In this document: positions 47,668 to 56,374 of the stretch, piece by piece
Position numbering within the stretch: the stretch's first letter is position 1
Layout: each line of letters opens with the position of its first letter
NCBI GenBank assembly: GCA_013286235.1
Contig: JABDGE010000002.1
Span: 1 to 64,000 of the forward strand
Length of the DNA: 64,000 bases
Reading direction: 5' to 3'
From: Bacteroidota bacterium
Lineage (GTDB): Bacteria; Bacteroidota; Bacteroidia; Sphingobacteriales; Sphingobacteriaceae
Made by a program: the position numbers and the translations under genes
Notes under the pieces: model-generated
Database searches by the model: none
What the model saw: only the letters and a program-made list of their open reading frames with translations
Told to the model about the DNA's origin: nothing

Positions 47668-47886
47668 GCCGATTAATGTGATTAGAGGCAAGGTGCTTAG
47701 CGTATGAAAGTTCAAAAAACACTCCTCCGCTAAATTTAGGGGAGGTAAGGGACAAAACACTTTGCGTTCTCAGCGCCTCCTTTGAGTTCTCTGTGGTTAA
47801 ATGCAACTGTCCCTAAACATGGTTAGCAATACGGGGAACTAATTTTCGTTTTTTGTGTTATTTATTTATCGAAAATAAAATAATAC
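47668..47886. repeat. Intergenic repeats: 9-bp units and CTAAATTTAGGGGAG element
   Basis: Near 47730 lies CTCCGCTAAATTTAGGGGAGG, a relative of the palindromic CCCCTAAATTTAGGGG words at 60247-60262 and 60475-60490. The rest (CGTTCTCAGCGCCTCC, TTCTCTGTGGTTAA) looks like dispersed intergenic sequence. No gene seen. Confidence 0.6.
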
Positions 47887-47894
47887 TACATTTG
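47887..47894 (+). promoter_or_regulatory. -7 element TACATTTG for the deacetylase gene
   Basis: Exact TAnnTTTG match, 27 nt upstream of the ATG at 47922. Confidence 0.6.
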
Positions 47895-47921
47895 CCGCAC
47901 ATCATACTTTAATTCTCACTC

Positions 47922-48704
47922 ATGTTAAAACGAATCATTCCCACTATTTTCCTGGGATTTTTAGCCACCGCGACATTCGGACAAGGTAACACCGCTGTTA
48001 TTATGGCCCGCAAACAGGTGCCTATTGTTTGTTACCACCAGATACGCGACTGGCGTCCGACTGATAAGAAGGTCGACAAAGATTATATCATTCCAATTGC
48101 CGCTTTCAAAGAGCACATGAAAATGCTTTCCGACAGCGGCTATCATACTATTTTGCCCGATCAGTTGTATAATTATCTAACCAATGGTACGCCGCTGCCG
48201 GCAAAGCCGATCATGCTAACCTTTGACGACACCGATCTTGACCAATGGGAAGTTGCCCGGCCTGAAATGAAAAAATACGGCTTTAAAGGGGTATTTTTTA
48301 TTATGACGGTGTCATTGGGCAGGCAGCATTATATGAGTATTGCACAGGTGAAACAACTTTCGGATGAGGGAAATGTTATTGAAAGCCATACCTGGGATCA
48401 TCATCGTGTTGATAGATATAAGCATGACCCTAATCCTAAAAAAGATGACTGGGTAATACAAATCGACAAACCAACCAAAAAATTGGAAGAAATTACCGGC
48501 AAAAAAATAGATTACTTTGCTTATCCCTTCGGCGTTTGGAAAAGGCCTGTTTTATCGGAATTGAGAAAACATGGTTTTAAAATGGCCTTCCAACTGGCGG
48601 ATAAGCGCGATGAAACCGACCCATTGATGACTGTCCGCCGCATTTTGGATAGCGGCTACTGGACAACCAAAACGTTCAGTAATAGTTTAAGACATAGTTT
48701 TTAG
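47922..48704 (+). CDS. Exported polysaccharide deacetylase (NodB-like)
   Basis: 260 residues with a signal peptide ending at ATATFGQ. NodB motif 1 is MLTFDDTD near 106 and motif 2 is ESHTWDHH near 150, giving the Asp and two His that bind metal in carbohydrate esterase family 4. PIVCYHQI near the start is usual for these enzymes. Likely substrates are N- or O-acetylated surface or wall glycans in the periplasm or outside the cell. It has its own promoter element. Confidence 0.9.
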   Translation: MLKRIIPTIFLGFLATATFGQGNTAVIMARKQVPIVCYHQIRDWRPTDKKVDKDYIIPIAAFKEHMKMLSDSGYHTILPDQLYNYLTNGTPLPAKPIMLTFDDTDLDQWEVARPEMKKYGFKGVFFIMTVSLGRQHYMSIAQVKQLSDEGNVIESHTWDHHRVDRYKHDPNPKKDDWVIQIDKPTKKLEEITGKKIDYFAYPFGVWKRPVLSELRKHGFKMAFQLADKRDETDPLMTVRRILDSGYWTTKTFSNSLRHSF

Positions 48705-48745
48705 CCCCCCGGCCCCCTGAAAGGGGAGTGTCGTTGGGGGACTTA

Positions 48746-48930
48746 ATGTCGAATATCGAACGCCGAATGTCAAATGATGAAGTAAAACTTCGAAATCTAC
48801 ATTCAAAATTCATTATTCGATATTGTCACCTGCATTTCTGTTTTAAATTAGCGTCATTAATTCTGTAATAGGGAACCTCTAACCTTAGTCGAAGTGTCTT
48901 CCGGACTTCCGGTCCCGATAGCTATCGGGA
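48746..48930. repeat. Heptamer tract and GATAGCTATC palindrome
   Basis: ATGTCGA ATATCGA ACGCCGA ATGTCAA ATGATGA occupies 48746-48780. The 18-bp palindrome TCCCGATAGCTATCGGGA is at 48913-48930, followed by TTCCGACTTTCGG words like those at 6691-7124. Confidence 0.88.
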
Positions 48931-48949
48931 TTCCGACTTTCGGACTAAC

Positions 48950-49138
48950 CTACAAATTTTCACCTGCCGGCCCTTGCCCTTTATTGGGCGAGTTTTCCAA
49001 TTCGGGCGCCAATTGATCATTATCGGATTGCGGCTCAATGGCCGTATTTGCCCTAATCTTATCTGAACTATCTTGCCCTGCCTGCCCCTTGCCTTTCTTA
49101 AGACCGTTACCGGGTTTCTTTGCTTCTGCCGTTTTCAT
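48950..49138 (-). CDS. Small hydrophilic protein, possibly real
   Basis: 62 residues, with no hydrophobic segment and rich in Lys, Gly, Asn and Gln (KKPGNGLKKGKGQAGQD, ENSPNKGQGPAGENL). It looks like a disordered stress-type protein. No family recognised. The frame uses ordinary codons and lies between repeats, so it could be a small gene; homologues would be needed to confirm it. Confidence 0.45.
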   Translation of the reverse strand: MKTAEAKKPGNGLKKGKGQAGQDSSDKIRANTAIEPQSDNDQLAPELENSPNKGQGPAGENL

Positions 49139-49231
49139 TTTATTATTATATTATTCGTACGAATCAGGAGTCAAAATAAAATCGCCTATGTGCGGGAAGG
49201 ACCTAGGATAAAGGAGTTAAATTCCGGCCAC

Positions 49232-49431
49232 TTTGCAGCTAAACAAAGACCCAAACGGCCTGCTCTCTCTTTTCGACAATTTATCCATCTTATCCGTATT
49301 TATCTTGGCACCGGGTTCGTAACTCCCCTCGGGCTTTCTTCTTTTATCCTAACACTTCATCCTGCCACTGCTACTGCCACCGCCACCGCAACTTTCTCCC
49401 TGGCTCTTGGTTCTTGGCTCTTGATTCTTGT
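49232..49431 (-). repeat. Dispersed codon-like repeat (copy C, inverted) and short-period tracts
   Basis: On the minus strand 49306 to 49232 reads KINTDKMDKLSKR ... GSLFSCK in frame, matching copies A and B, then stops five codons later. No start codon is in frame upstream. On the plus strand 49363-49392 has a 6-bp period (CTGCCA, CTGCTA, CCGCCA) and 49397-49431 the heptamers TCCCTGG, CTCTTGG, TTCTTGG, CTCTTGA, TTCTTGT. No gene was accepted between 49139 and 49440. Confidence 0.82.
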
Positions 49432-49440
49432 TAGTAGTAT

Positions 49441-49806
49441 TTATTGCCTGGCTACCCAAATAAATGCCTGGTCGATAGCCGAAAGCCGGAAGTTTTTAAA
49501 TTTTCCGGGAATGATGTATTTAAATAGATCGCTGTAGCCGCGTAAAAAACGTTGATCCGACACGATGGCCACTTTGTTCCACTTAAAAAAATGTTTCAGG
49601 CCTAACGCCACATTCCCGCACCACATACCCGACGTGAAGTTTTTTATATCCGTCTCCAGCACCAGGATGAAATTTATTCTTTTCGTCCGTTTGAGCTGGT
49701 CGTCAAGCAGGCTTGTCAATGTTTCAATATACTCCTGTTCGGTAACCTCATGGTGGGCGTGAATACCTGCAACATGAGGGGGTAACTCCGTAATTAGCCT
49801 TAACAT
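49441..49806 (-). CDS. SpoIIAA-like (STAS/SEC14 fold) protein
   Basis: About 121 residues from MLRLITELPPHVAGIHAHHEVTEQEY; an ATG nine codons upstream is in frame. Strand-helix alternation with INFILVLETDIKNFTSGMWCGNVALGLKHFFKWNKVAIVSDQ matches the SpoIIAA-like family of small cytoplasmic proteins with no established role. An AATATTTG sequence (near TAnnTTTG) ends 3 nt before this ATG. The C-terminus reaches directly into the repeat tract. Confidence 0.8.
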   Translation of the reverse strand: MLRLITELPPHVAGIHAHHEVTEQEYIETLTSLLDDQLKRTKRINFILVLETDIKNFTSGMWCGNVALGLKHFFKWNKVAIVSDQRFLRGYSDLFKYIIPGKFKNFRLSAIDQAFIWVARQ

Positions 49807-49935
49807 GTGCAAATATTTAGTTATATCCTGCAATAATTACACCAAAAGTTTATTTTCGTTCTATTAATTTAAAATTGTGTCACATAAGTTAAATTTAAAC
49901 AAAACTATCTTCCCGATTCACTTTACTGATAATGG

Positions 49936-49943
49936 TATATTTG
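49936..49943 (+). promoter_or_regulatory. -7 element TATATTTG abutting the queG start
   Basis: Exact TAnnTTTG match ending 4 nt before GTG 49948, so the transcript start would fall at the start codon. Confidence 0.65.
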
Positions 49944-49947
49944 CGAT

Positions 49948-50886
49948 GTGACCCGGCACAGGAAAAACTATACCAAACTGATAAAGGACGAGGCGAAAAG
50001 ACTCGGATTTCTATTCTGTGGTATTTCCCAAGCTGGTTTTTTAGCCGAAGAGGCGCCAAAGCTGGAGGCCTGGCTCAAAAACGGCATGCATGGCGAGATG
50101 CAATATATGGAAAATCATTTCGACAAACGCCTTGACCCCCGTTTGCTGGTCGACGGCGCAAAATCTGTTATATCACTGGGCTTAAATTACTATACCAACC
50201 AAATTCAAACCGATCCATTAAGCCCCAAAATATCAAAATATGCTTATGGCACTGACTATCACAGTGTTATTAAGGGAAAGCTAAAGGAGCTCCTGGCTGT
50301 CATCAATGAAAAGATCGGTAAAGTGAACGGCCGTGCATTCGTAGATTCGGCGCCGGTATTGGATAAAGCCTGGGCCAAAAAAGCAGGCCTGGGCTGGATC
50401 GGTAAAAATTCAAACCTGATCAATAAGAACGCCGGCTCTTTCTTTTTTTTGGCGGAGTTGATTATCGACCTGGAACTTGAATACGAAATTGCACCGGCGG
50501 CTGATCATTGCGGCACCTGCACGCGATGCATCGATGCCTGCCCTACTGAAGCGATCGCTGCGCCCTACCTCGTTGACGGCAGTAAATGTATATCCTACCT
50601 CACCATTGAGCTAAAGAACGCGATCCCGGATGAATTTAAGGGCAAAATGGACAACTGGATGTTCGGCTGTGACATTTGCCAGGATGTGTGCCCCTGGAAC
50701 AAGTTTTCCGTTTTGCACAAGGAAGCAGCCTTTGATCCAAACCCTGAATTGCTGGAGATGAACAAAAAAGAATGGGAAGACATCACAGAAGACGTTTTTC
50801 AAAAGGTGTTTAAGAATTCCGCTGTAAAAAGAATCAAATTTAATGGCCTTAAAAGAAATATCGATTTTCTGAAAACGCAGGCGTAG
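49948..50886 (+). CDS. queG: Epoxyqueuosine reductase
   Basis: 312 residues from GTG. It performs the last step of queuosine synthesis, reducing epoxyqueuosine in tRNA with a cobalamin cofactor and two [4Fe-4S] clusters. Cluster ligands are in [16 protein letters not shown] (near 190) and [13 protein letters not shown] (near 237), the ferredoxin-like CxxCxxCxxxCP and its partner. [28 protein letters not shown] is the conserved centre. Slightly short, without the C-terminal HEAT repeats of some family members. Its promoter touches the start codon. Confidence 0.95.
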   Translation: MTRHRKNYTKLIKDEAKRLGFLFCGISQAGFLAEEAPKLEAWLKNGMHGEMQYMENHFDKRLDPRLLVDGAKSVISLGLNYYTNQIQTDPLSPKISKYAYGTDYHSVIKGKLKELLAVINEKIGKVNGRAFVDSAPVLDKAWAKKAGLGWIGKNSNLINKNAGSFFFLAELIIDLELEYEIAPAADHCGTCTRCIDACPTEAIAAPYLVDGSKCISYLTIELKNAIPDEFKGKMDNWMFGCDICQDVCPWNKFSVLHKEAAFDPNPELLEMNKKEWEDITEDVFQKVFKNSAVKRIKFNGLKRNIDFLKTQA

Positions 50887-50912
50887 CGCTTGCCATAACT
50901 CGTGATCCGCAA

Positions 50913-51986
50913 TTATCCTTTTTTGAATTTGTCTGCCAGCATCTTCAGCATATCCTCATTTACGGGGACCGCCGGCTTGTCATCCCGCTTTTTAAAAGGC
51001 TCGCGCTGGTGGTTTGTATTTGGACTAACGGGCCTTTGATATTCTTTTGGAGCCTGGATCGTATTAACCGGCTGTTTTTGCGGTACCTGGGGACTTGGCG
51101 CCCCTGGATTCACGTCCTCCTTTGGCTTTGATCCGATAGCTATCGGATGCGTACTCCTGGCTATTTTTTCGGCTGTTTTCTTCGCGTTCCAGCGGTTATA
51201 GATCTCCTCGAGCCGGCGTTTAGTATAAAGTGGAAAATCCCCCTGCATCATCCAGGAGTAATAGCTGGGCTCGATCCGGAAAACTTCCTCAACCGGCTTT
51301 CCTTTATGCTTGCCAAAATTGAAAACCTCCTCTCCCTTTTCATTATAAACCATGCGGGCCGCAAAGTCAACCGGGCTGTTCAGGTTGGTGAACTGGTGTA
51401 AAGCAGCAATGTCGTTCGCTACAGGGAAACTGCGATTGCCTTTTTTGTCCTCCCACTCCTGTTTTTCGTACCTGGCTATTTGCGCTATTAAAACCTCCAT
51501 TGTAGCGCGTGTATCTGCTTCGGCCGAGTGGGCATTCACTATTTCTTTATTGCAATAAAATTGATAGGCTGCTTTCAACGTACGCTGCTCCATCTGGTGG
51601 AAGATATTCTGAACATCCACAAAATGGCGGTTGCTTAAATCGAAGGAAACATCGGCCCGCAAAAACTCTTCCATCAGCATAGGGATGTCAAACTTGTTGG
51701 AATTAAAACCGGCAAGGTCGCTTTCACCGATGAACCCGGCAATAGCCGGGGCCAATTGCTTAAATAGCGGCTCATTTTTAATGTCTTCGTCATAAATTCC
51801 ATGAATAAGCGACGACTCCAACGGTATAGGCACCCCCGGGTTAATACGCCAGGTTTTCACGTCCTCGGCGCCATCTGGAAAGAGTTTGATAACCGAAATT
51901 TCCACAATACGATCCGAGCCAACGTTGGTACCGGTAGCTTCCAGGTCAAAAAAGGCCAGGGGGCGTTTTAAATTCAGTTTTATCAT
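50913..51986 (-). CDS. DnaQ-like 3'-5' exonuclease with extended C-terminal tail
   Basis: About 357 residues from MIKLNLKRPLAFFDLEATGT. The DEDDh exonuclease fold has Asp and Glu in FFDLEATG, Asp in GFNSNKFDIPML and HxxxxD in NAHSAEADTRA. A second domain with FNFGKHKGKPVEEV and YYSWMMQGDFP resembles DUF3820. The tail (about 285-357) is Pro/Gln/Lys-rich and probably disordered. Inside it, ATCCGATAGCTATCGGAT (51131-51148) encodes HPIAIGS, so a dispersed palindrome is part of the reading frame. It acts on DNA or RNA 3' ends; target unknown. Confidence 0.9.
   Translation of the reverse strand: MIKLNLKRPLAFFDLEATGTNVGSDRIVEISVIKLFPDGAEDVKTWRINPGVPIPLESSLIHGIYDEDIKNEPLFKQLAPAIAGFIGESDLAGFNSNKFDIPMLMEEFLRADVSFDLSNRHFVDVQNIFHQMEQRTLKAAYQFYCNKEIVNAHSAEADTRATMEVLIAQIARYEKQEWEDKKGNRSFPVANDIAALHQFTNLNSPVDFAARMVYNEKGEEVFNFGKHKGKPVEEVFRIEPSYYSWMMQGDFPLYTKRRLEEIYNRWNAKKTAEKIARSTHPIAIGSKPKEDVNPGAPSPQVPQKQPVNTIQAPKEYQRPVSPNTNHQREPFKKRDDKPAVPVNEDMLKMLADKFKKG
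51131..51148. repeat. 18-bp palindrome within the exonuclease gene
   Basis: ATCCGATAGCTATCGGAT is a perfect palindrome with the same 14-bp core as the intergenic copies at 45102, 45257 and 48913. Confidence 0.9.
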
Positions 51987-52109
51987 TTGCATTAAAAACA
52001 GGAGTGGCGGCAAAGGTCATAAAAAGAATTTGCACTGGAAATTTTTAATTTCAATATTAATTTACCCGCCAATTGTTATATTTAGAAACCCTAATTAATA
52101 AATTAAATT

Positions 52110-54101
52110 ATGAAGAGAACCTTACTCACAATTGCCTTATTTTTTGTAATCGCCGGTAGCGCCCGTGCCCAGGACTTTGATTACGGGCAGATTTCAGCTG
52201 AAGATTTAAAAATGACCTCGTACGCCAAAGATACGTCGGCGCATGCAGTGGTATTACAGGAATTTGGCAAGTCCAGGATAAACGTGGACAATAATGACGA
52301 CCTTAAATTATTTTTTGAATACCACGTCAGGATAAAAATATTCGACAGCAAGGGCTTTGATGAGGCAACCGCCGAAATAAAACTTAGAAACTCCAGCGAC
52401 AAACAGGAAACCGACGACGTTGATGGCATTACCGGCGCCACCTATTTTTTGGCTGCATCCGGTGAAATTAAACACGTTGATTTCGATCGGTCGAAAGTTT
52501 ATACCACACGTGATTACAAGGAACAAAGCACCTTGAAGTTCACCATGCCCGCTTTAACAAACGGTTGTATTATCGAGTATAAATACACGCTTACGTCGCC
52601 GCTGGGCCTCAGTCTCGACCACTTTCATCCATGGAATTTTCAAAGTGATATTCCGAAAGTATACTCCGAATATGAAGCGCTGATTCCGGGCCATTTTACC
52701 TACAACGCAGCATTGCATGGCTATCTAAAACTTACTAAAACTGATGCACAGATCGACAAAGGCTGTTTTTCAACACATGGCGCCAGCAGCGATTGCTCCG
52801 ACATTAAATATGGCATGAGCGATATACCGGCATTTACCGAGGAGGATTATATGACCTCGAGCAAAAACTACATTTCGTCCATCACTTTCGATATCGTCGA
52901 ATTCACCAATCCTTATACAGGCGTGAAAGTGAAGGAGACAAAAGAATGGGGCGATATTGATAATTCGCTCAAAAGTGACGAGGACTTTGGCGGGCAACTA
53001 AAGCGAACGTCGGTATTCAAAGATCGGATGGTTCCGGTAATTGCGGGAGCGACTACAGACATAGATAAAGCGAAGGCTGTATACGCTTATATACAGCACA
53101 ATTTTAAATGGGATGACTATATTGGCTTTAGCTGCTATTTGGGCGTAAAAAAGGCTTACGAAGGCCATACAGGAAGTATTGGCGATATTAACATCTCGCT
53201 GATAGACGCATTAAACAGCGCCGGGATTAATACGGAAGCCGTTTTGCTGTCAACCCGGGATAATGGGTTTGTAAACCCGCTATACCCGGCCATTAATGAC
53301 TTTAACTATGTGATTGCCAAGGCTAATATTGGCGATAAGAGTTATTTTTTGGACGCCACCGATCCCTTGTTACCCTTTGGAATGCTGCCGTATAAATGTC
53401 TTAATGGCAAAGGCCGTGCTTATATGCCCGGTACTCCATCGTACTGGGTAGACTTAAACGTTCCTGAAAAGGAGATCAGCACCAGGAACCTCGACCTCAC
53501 CTTGCAGGATGACGGGAAACTTAAAGGTACCCTCATAATTTACTCCATTGGATACCAGGCCTATGAAACAAGGGCCGCAATAAAAAAATTCAACTCCCTG
53601 GATGAATACGTCGAAGACTTTGGGTCGAGCCTTCCGAAGCTTAAAATATTGAAGTCGGAAATAACAAATTCAGATAGCCTCGACAGTCCCGTTGTCGAAA
53701 AATACGAGGTGGAGTTTAAAGTGATTGACAAAAGCGGGGCAGGTAAGTATTCGTTCAACCCATTCTTTTTCAGTAAGATCACCACCAATCCCTTGAAGGG
53801 GGCCGAACGTCATTACCCGGTAGATATGGGAATGCCCGGCGATTACCGTACCATTCTAACTATACACCTGCCCGCCGGTTATAAAGTTGATTCGCCGCCG
53901 CAAAATACAAGCCTTTTTTTAACAAATAATGGCGGAAGGTTTATAACAGACTACCAGGCCGATAACAATACATTCACCTTTTCGCATATTATTCAATTTT
54001 CAAAGGCTGTGTATGCCCCGGAAGAATACACTTCCGTCAAAGAATTTTTTAATAAGATCATCCAGTCGGAGAAATCAGAAATGGTAATCGAAAAGAAATG
54101 A
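52110..54101 (+). CDS. Exported DUF3857 protein with apparently inactive transglutaminase-like domain
   Basis: 663 residues with a signal peptide ending at SARAQ. DUF3857 occupies about 30-250. A transglutaminase-like domain follows (about 310-440), but where the catalytic Cys is expected the sequence reads GSIGDINISLIDALNSAGI, the His position reads FNYVIA, and only the Asp (FLDATDP) remains. It is therefore probably a non-catalytic scaffold. A DUF3858-like C-terminal region follows. It overlaps the next gene by 4 nt (ATGA), so the two are translated together. Confidence 0.88.
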   Translation: MKRTLLTIALFFVIAGSARAQDFDYGQISAEDLKMTSYAKDTSAHAVVLQEFGKSRINVDNNDDLKLFFEYHVRIKIFDSKGFDEATAEIKLRNSSDKQETDDVDGITGATYFLAASGEIKHVDFDRSKVYTTRDYKEQSTLKFTMPALTNGCIIEYKYTLTSPLGLSLDHFHPWNFQSDIPKVYSEYEALIPGHFTYNAALHGYLKLTKTDAQIDKGCFSTHGASSDCSDIKYGMSDIPAFTEEDYMTSSKNYISSITFDIVEFTNPYTGVKVKETKEWGDIDNSLKSDEDFGGQLKRTSVFKDRMVPVIAGATTDIDKAKAVYAYIQHNFKWDDYIGFSCYLGVKKAYEGHTGSIGDINISLIDALNSAGINTEAVLLSTRDNGFVNPLYPAINDFNYVIAKANIGDKSYFLDATDPLLPFGMLPYKCLNGKGRAYMPGTPSYWVDLNVPEKEISTRNLDLTLQDDGKLKGTLIIYSIGYQAYETRAAIKKFNSLDEYVEDFGSSLPKLKILKSEITNSDSLDSPVVEKYEVEFKVIDKSGAGKYSFNPFFFSKITTNPLKGAERHYPVDMGMPGDYRTILTIHLPAGYKVDSPPQNTSLFLTNNGGRFITDYQADNNTFTFSHIIQFSKAVYAPEEYTSVKEFFNKIIQSEKSEMVIEKK

Positions 54102-56011
54102 AAAAGCGCTTTTTATTAGCAGCCCTGCTGGTTTCCTCTATTATCCATTTAAAGGCTCAGCAAAACTATGACGCCAGCCTTATCCCGAAGGAGCTTCTTC
54201 CATACGCCAGCTCGGTCGTGAGGAATGACGACGAAAGCATTGAAGTAAAAGACGTGGACAATGCTTTCCTGACGGTAAAAAAGGCGATAACCGTACTGAA
54301 TAAAAACGGTGACGACAATGCCCGTATCATTATTTACTATGATAAAGACGACGTTGTAAAAAACATAAAAGGCGTTGTATATAATGAATTCGGCAAACAG
54401 ATCGGAAAGTTTTCGCAAAGCGATTTTGCCGATGAAAGCGTTGCCGACGGATTCTCGCTGTTCGGGAGCGCCCGGATAAAACACTACCTCCCTGCCGTAA
54501 CCGAATATCCCTACACCATCGCGTATGAATACGAGGTACGGTCAAAACAAACGCTTAATTTCGACCCATGGGAACCCATGGCCAATGAAGGCGAGGCGGT
54601 TGAACAAAGCAGTTTTGCTTTTACATGCAAGCCGGATTTTCCGATACGATTCCATGAGTTTAATTTAAATAGCAAGCCAACAGCAGGTGTTAATACCGGG
54701 AAGGAAAAAACCCTAACCTGGCACGTCAGTAACTTGAAGGCTGTCCGATATGAACCACTTAGCCCTTATTATAAAAAAGTTGCACCAGGTGTTGAACTGG
54801 CGCCGGAAAAGTTTTCCTATTACGGCATCGACGGCTCATTTTCAGATTGGAATACCCTCGGTAAATGGATTTATGATAAGTTGATCGCAAAACGGCAGCA
54901 GCTTTCGCCAGAGACCATTGATCATATAAAAGACCTAACGAAAGACATCAGCGAACCAAAACTTAAGGCGAAGAAAATATATGAATATATGCAAGGTAAA
55001 ACACATTATGTGAGTGTGCAGATCGGGCTAGGGGGCTATCAGCCATTTTTGGCTGATGACGTGGACCACCAGAATTATGGCGACTGTAAAGCCCTTGTGA
55101 ATTACACCCAGGCATTGTTGAAAGCGGTGAATATTGATTCCTGGTATTGCGTTGTAGAGGCCGGGCGGCGTTATAAAGTTGGTTTGCTGGACGATTTTGC
55201 CAGTATGGAGCAGGGAAATCATATTATTTTATGCATTCCTTTTAAAAACGACACAACCTGGGCCGATTGCACCAGCCAAACGATCCCATTCGGTTACCTG
55301 GGAGATTTTACCGACGACCGGAATGTATTAGCCTGCACGCCCGAAGGCGGCAAGCTGTTGCACACGCCGAAATATACGGTTAACGATGACCTTCAAAGCA
55401 GGCAAGCAGATTTTGTAGTAAGCCCGGAAGGCGCTATCTCCGGAACCATGACCACTTTATTTAAGGGCGTGGATTATGATAGCCGCGACGAATTGATTAT
55501 TGAATCGACATCTGAACAAAATAAGATCTTGCAGAAAATATATCCTATTAATAATATGGTTGTTACCCATTACAGCTTAAAGCAGGATAAGAGTTTCAAA
55601 CCTTCCACGACCGAAACGCTTAAGCTGCAGGCAAGGGACTATGCTTCGCTCACTAACGGGAAATACTTCTTTTTGCTGAACCCCGTTAACAGGATTGAGG
55701 AACCACCCCGGCAGGTGCTGCACCGCCAGAATGATGTGTATATCAACCGCGGCTACACCGAAATTGACGAGGTTACCTATACCCTGCCCGCCGGCTACCA
55801 TTTGGAGAAAGATCCCCTTAACGTCTCCATCGATAAACCTTTTGCCAGGTTCTCCGCCACCATGGAACTAAAAGGCAACCAGCTTACCTTCAAAAGAAAA
55901 TTCCAGCTGGTTGACGGAACATACCCGAAGGATACTTACCAGGATGTGGTAGATTTTTTTGAAAGCGTTGTGGATGCGGATGGGTACACCGTTAGCCTGG
56001 TGAAAAATTGA
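54098..56011 (+). CDS. Exported DUF3857 protein with intact transglutaminase-like triad
   Basis: 637 residues with a signal peptide ending at HLKAQ. Same layout as its neighbour: DUF3857 (about 40-250), transglutaminase-like domain (about 270-420), DUF3858-like tail. Here the triad is visible: Cys in NYGDCKALVNYTQALL, His in QGNHIILCIPF and Asp in TWADCTSQ. Such enzymes act on proteins or peptides in the periplasm; their substrates are unknown. The tight coupling with an inactive homologue suggests a heteromeric pair. Confidence 0.9.
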   Translation: MKKRFLLAALLVSSIIHLKAQQNYDASLIPKELLPYASSVVRNDDESIEVKDVDNAFLTVKKAITVLNKNGDDNARIIIYYDKDDVVKNIKGVVYNEFGKQIGKFSQSDFADESVADGFSLFGSARIKHYLPAVTEYPYTIAYEYEVRSKQTLNFDPWEPMANEGEAVEQSSFAFTCKPDFPIRFHEFNLNSKPTAGVNTGKEKTLTWHVSNLKAVRYEPLSPYYKKVAPGVELAPEKFSYYGIDGSFSDWNTLGKWIYDKLIAKRQQLSPETIDHIKDLTKDISEPKLKAKKIYEYMQGKTHYVSVQIGLGGYQPFLADDVDHQNYGDCKALVNYTQALLKAVNIDSWYCVVEAGRRYKVGLLDDFASMEQGNHIILCIPFKNDTTWADCTSQTIPFGYLGDFTDDRNVLACTPEGGKLLHTPKYTVNDDLQSRQADFVVSPEGAISGTMTTLFKGVDYDSRDELIIESTSEQNKILQKIYPINNMVVTHYSLKQDKSFKPSTTETLKLQARDYASLTNGKYFFLLNPVNRIEEPPRQVLHRQNDVYINRGYTEIDEVTYTLPAGYHLEKDPLNVSIDKPFARFSATMELKGNQLTFKRKFQLVDGTYPKDTYQDVVDFFESVVDADGYTVSLVKN

Positions 56012-56045
56012 TCGGCAGCAATTTATTTGTCGAATCAAGAGTCAA

Positions 56046-56202
56046 TCCCGCACGTGCGGGAAAGAGTTAAGAAAAACACGGATGAAATAAACAAGTTGTC
56101 GAAAAGAGGCAGAATGGTATCGTCTGGGTCTTTATTTAGCTGCAATCGGCCGAAATTTACCCCGCTTAGCTTGGTTCTTGGCTCTTGGTTCTTGGCTCTC
56201 GA
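56046..56202 (+). repeat. Dispersed codon-like repeat (copy B), palindrome and heptamer tract
   Basis: TCCCGCACGTGCGGGA (56046-56061) is a perfect 16-bp palindrome. 56063-56146 is copy B of the 84-bp repeat, reading RVKKNTDEINKLSKR ... GSLFSCN. AGCTTGG TTCTTGG CTCTTGG TTCTTGG CTCTCGA follows at 56168-56202, the same tandem order as after copy A. Confidence 0.86.
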
Positions 56203-56208
56203 CTCGCA

Positions 56209-56334
56209 TTATTTACTGAAAATAATAATCCCCAGGATGATGCCGATGATCATGATCAGGTAGAGCAATAGTTCATTACCGGCAAAGCGTTTGTATTTGG
56301 TCCAAAAGCTATATTTGTCTTTATCGTTTGCCAT
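56209..56334 (-). CDS. 41-residue single-pass membrane protein
   Basis: From ATG 56334 to TAA 56209: MANDKDKYSFWTKYKRF, then a hydrophobic helix (ELLLYLIMIIGIILGIIIF) and a final SK. A charged N-terminus followed by one membrane span is typical of small bacterial membrane proteins. An exact TATCTTTG promoter element lies 7 nt upstream on the same strand, which supports real expression. Function unknown. It is divergent from the TMEM175-like gene. Confidence 0.75.
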   Translation of the reverse strand: MANDKDKYSFWTKYKRFAGNELLLYLIMIIGIILGIIIFSK

Positions 56335-56341
56335 GTTGGCA

Positions 56342-56349
56342 CAAAGATA
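56342..56349 (-). promoter_or_regulatory. -7 element TATCTTTG for the 41-residue protein
   Basis: Minus-strand 56349 to 56342 reads TATCTTTG, 7 nt before the ATG at 56334. Confidence 0.65.
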
Positions 56350-56374
56350 CGAAACCCCTTGAGTTTATAGCGTT

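Noticed and set aside
49073-49537. 154-residue plus-strand frame through 49.1-49.5 kb
   Set aside because: It crosses the inverted repeat copy C and low-complexity ATATATAT coding from short repeats, and overlaps two more plausible genes.
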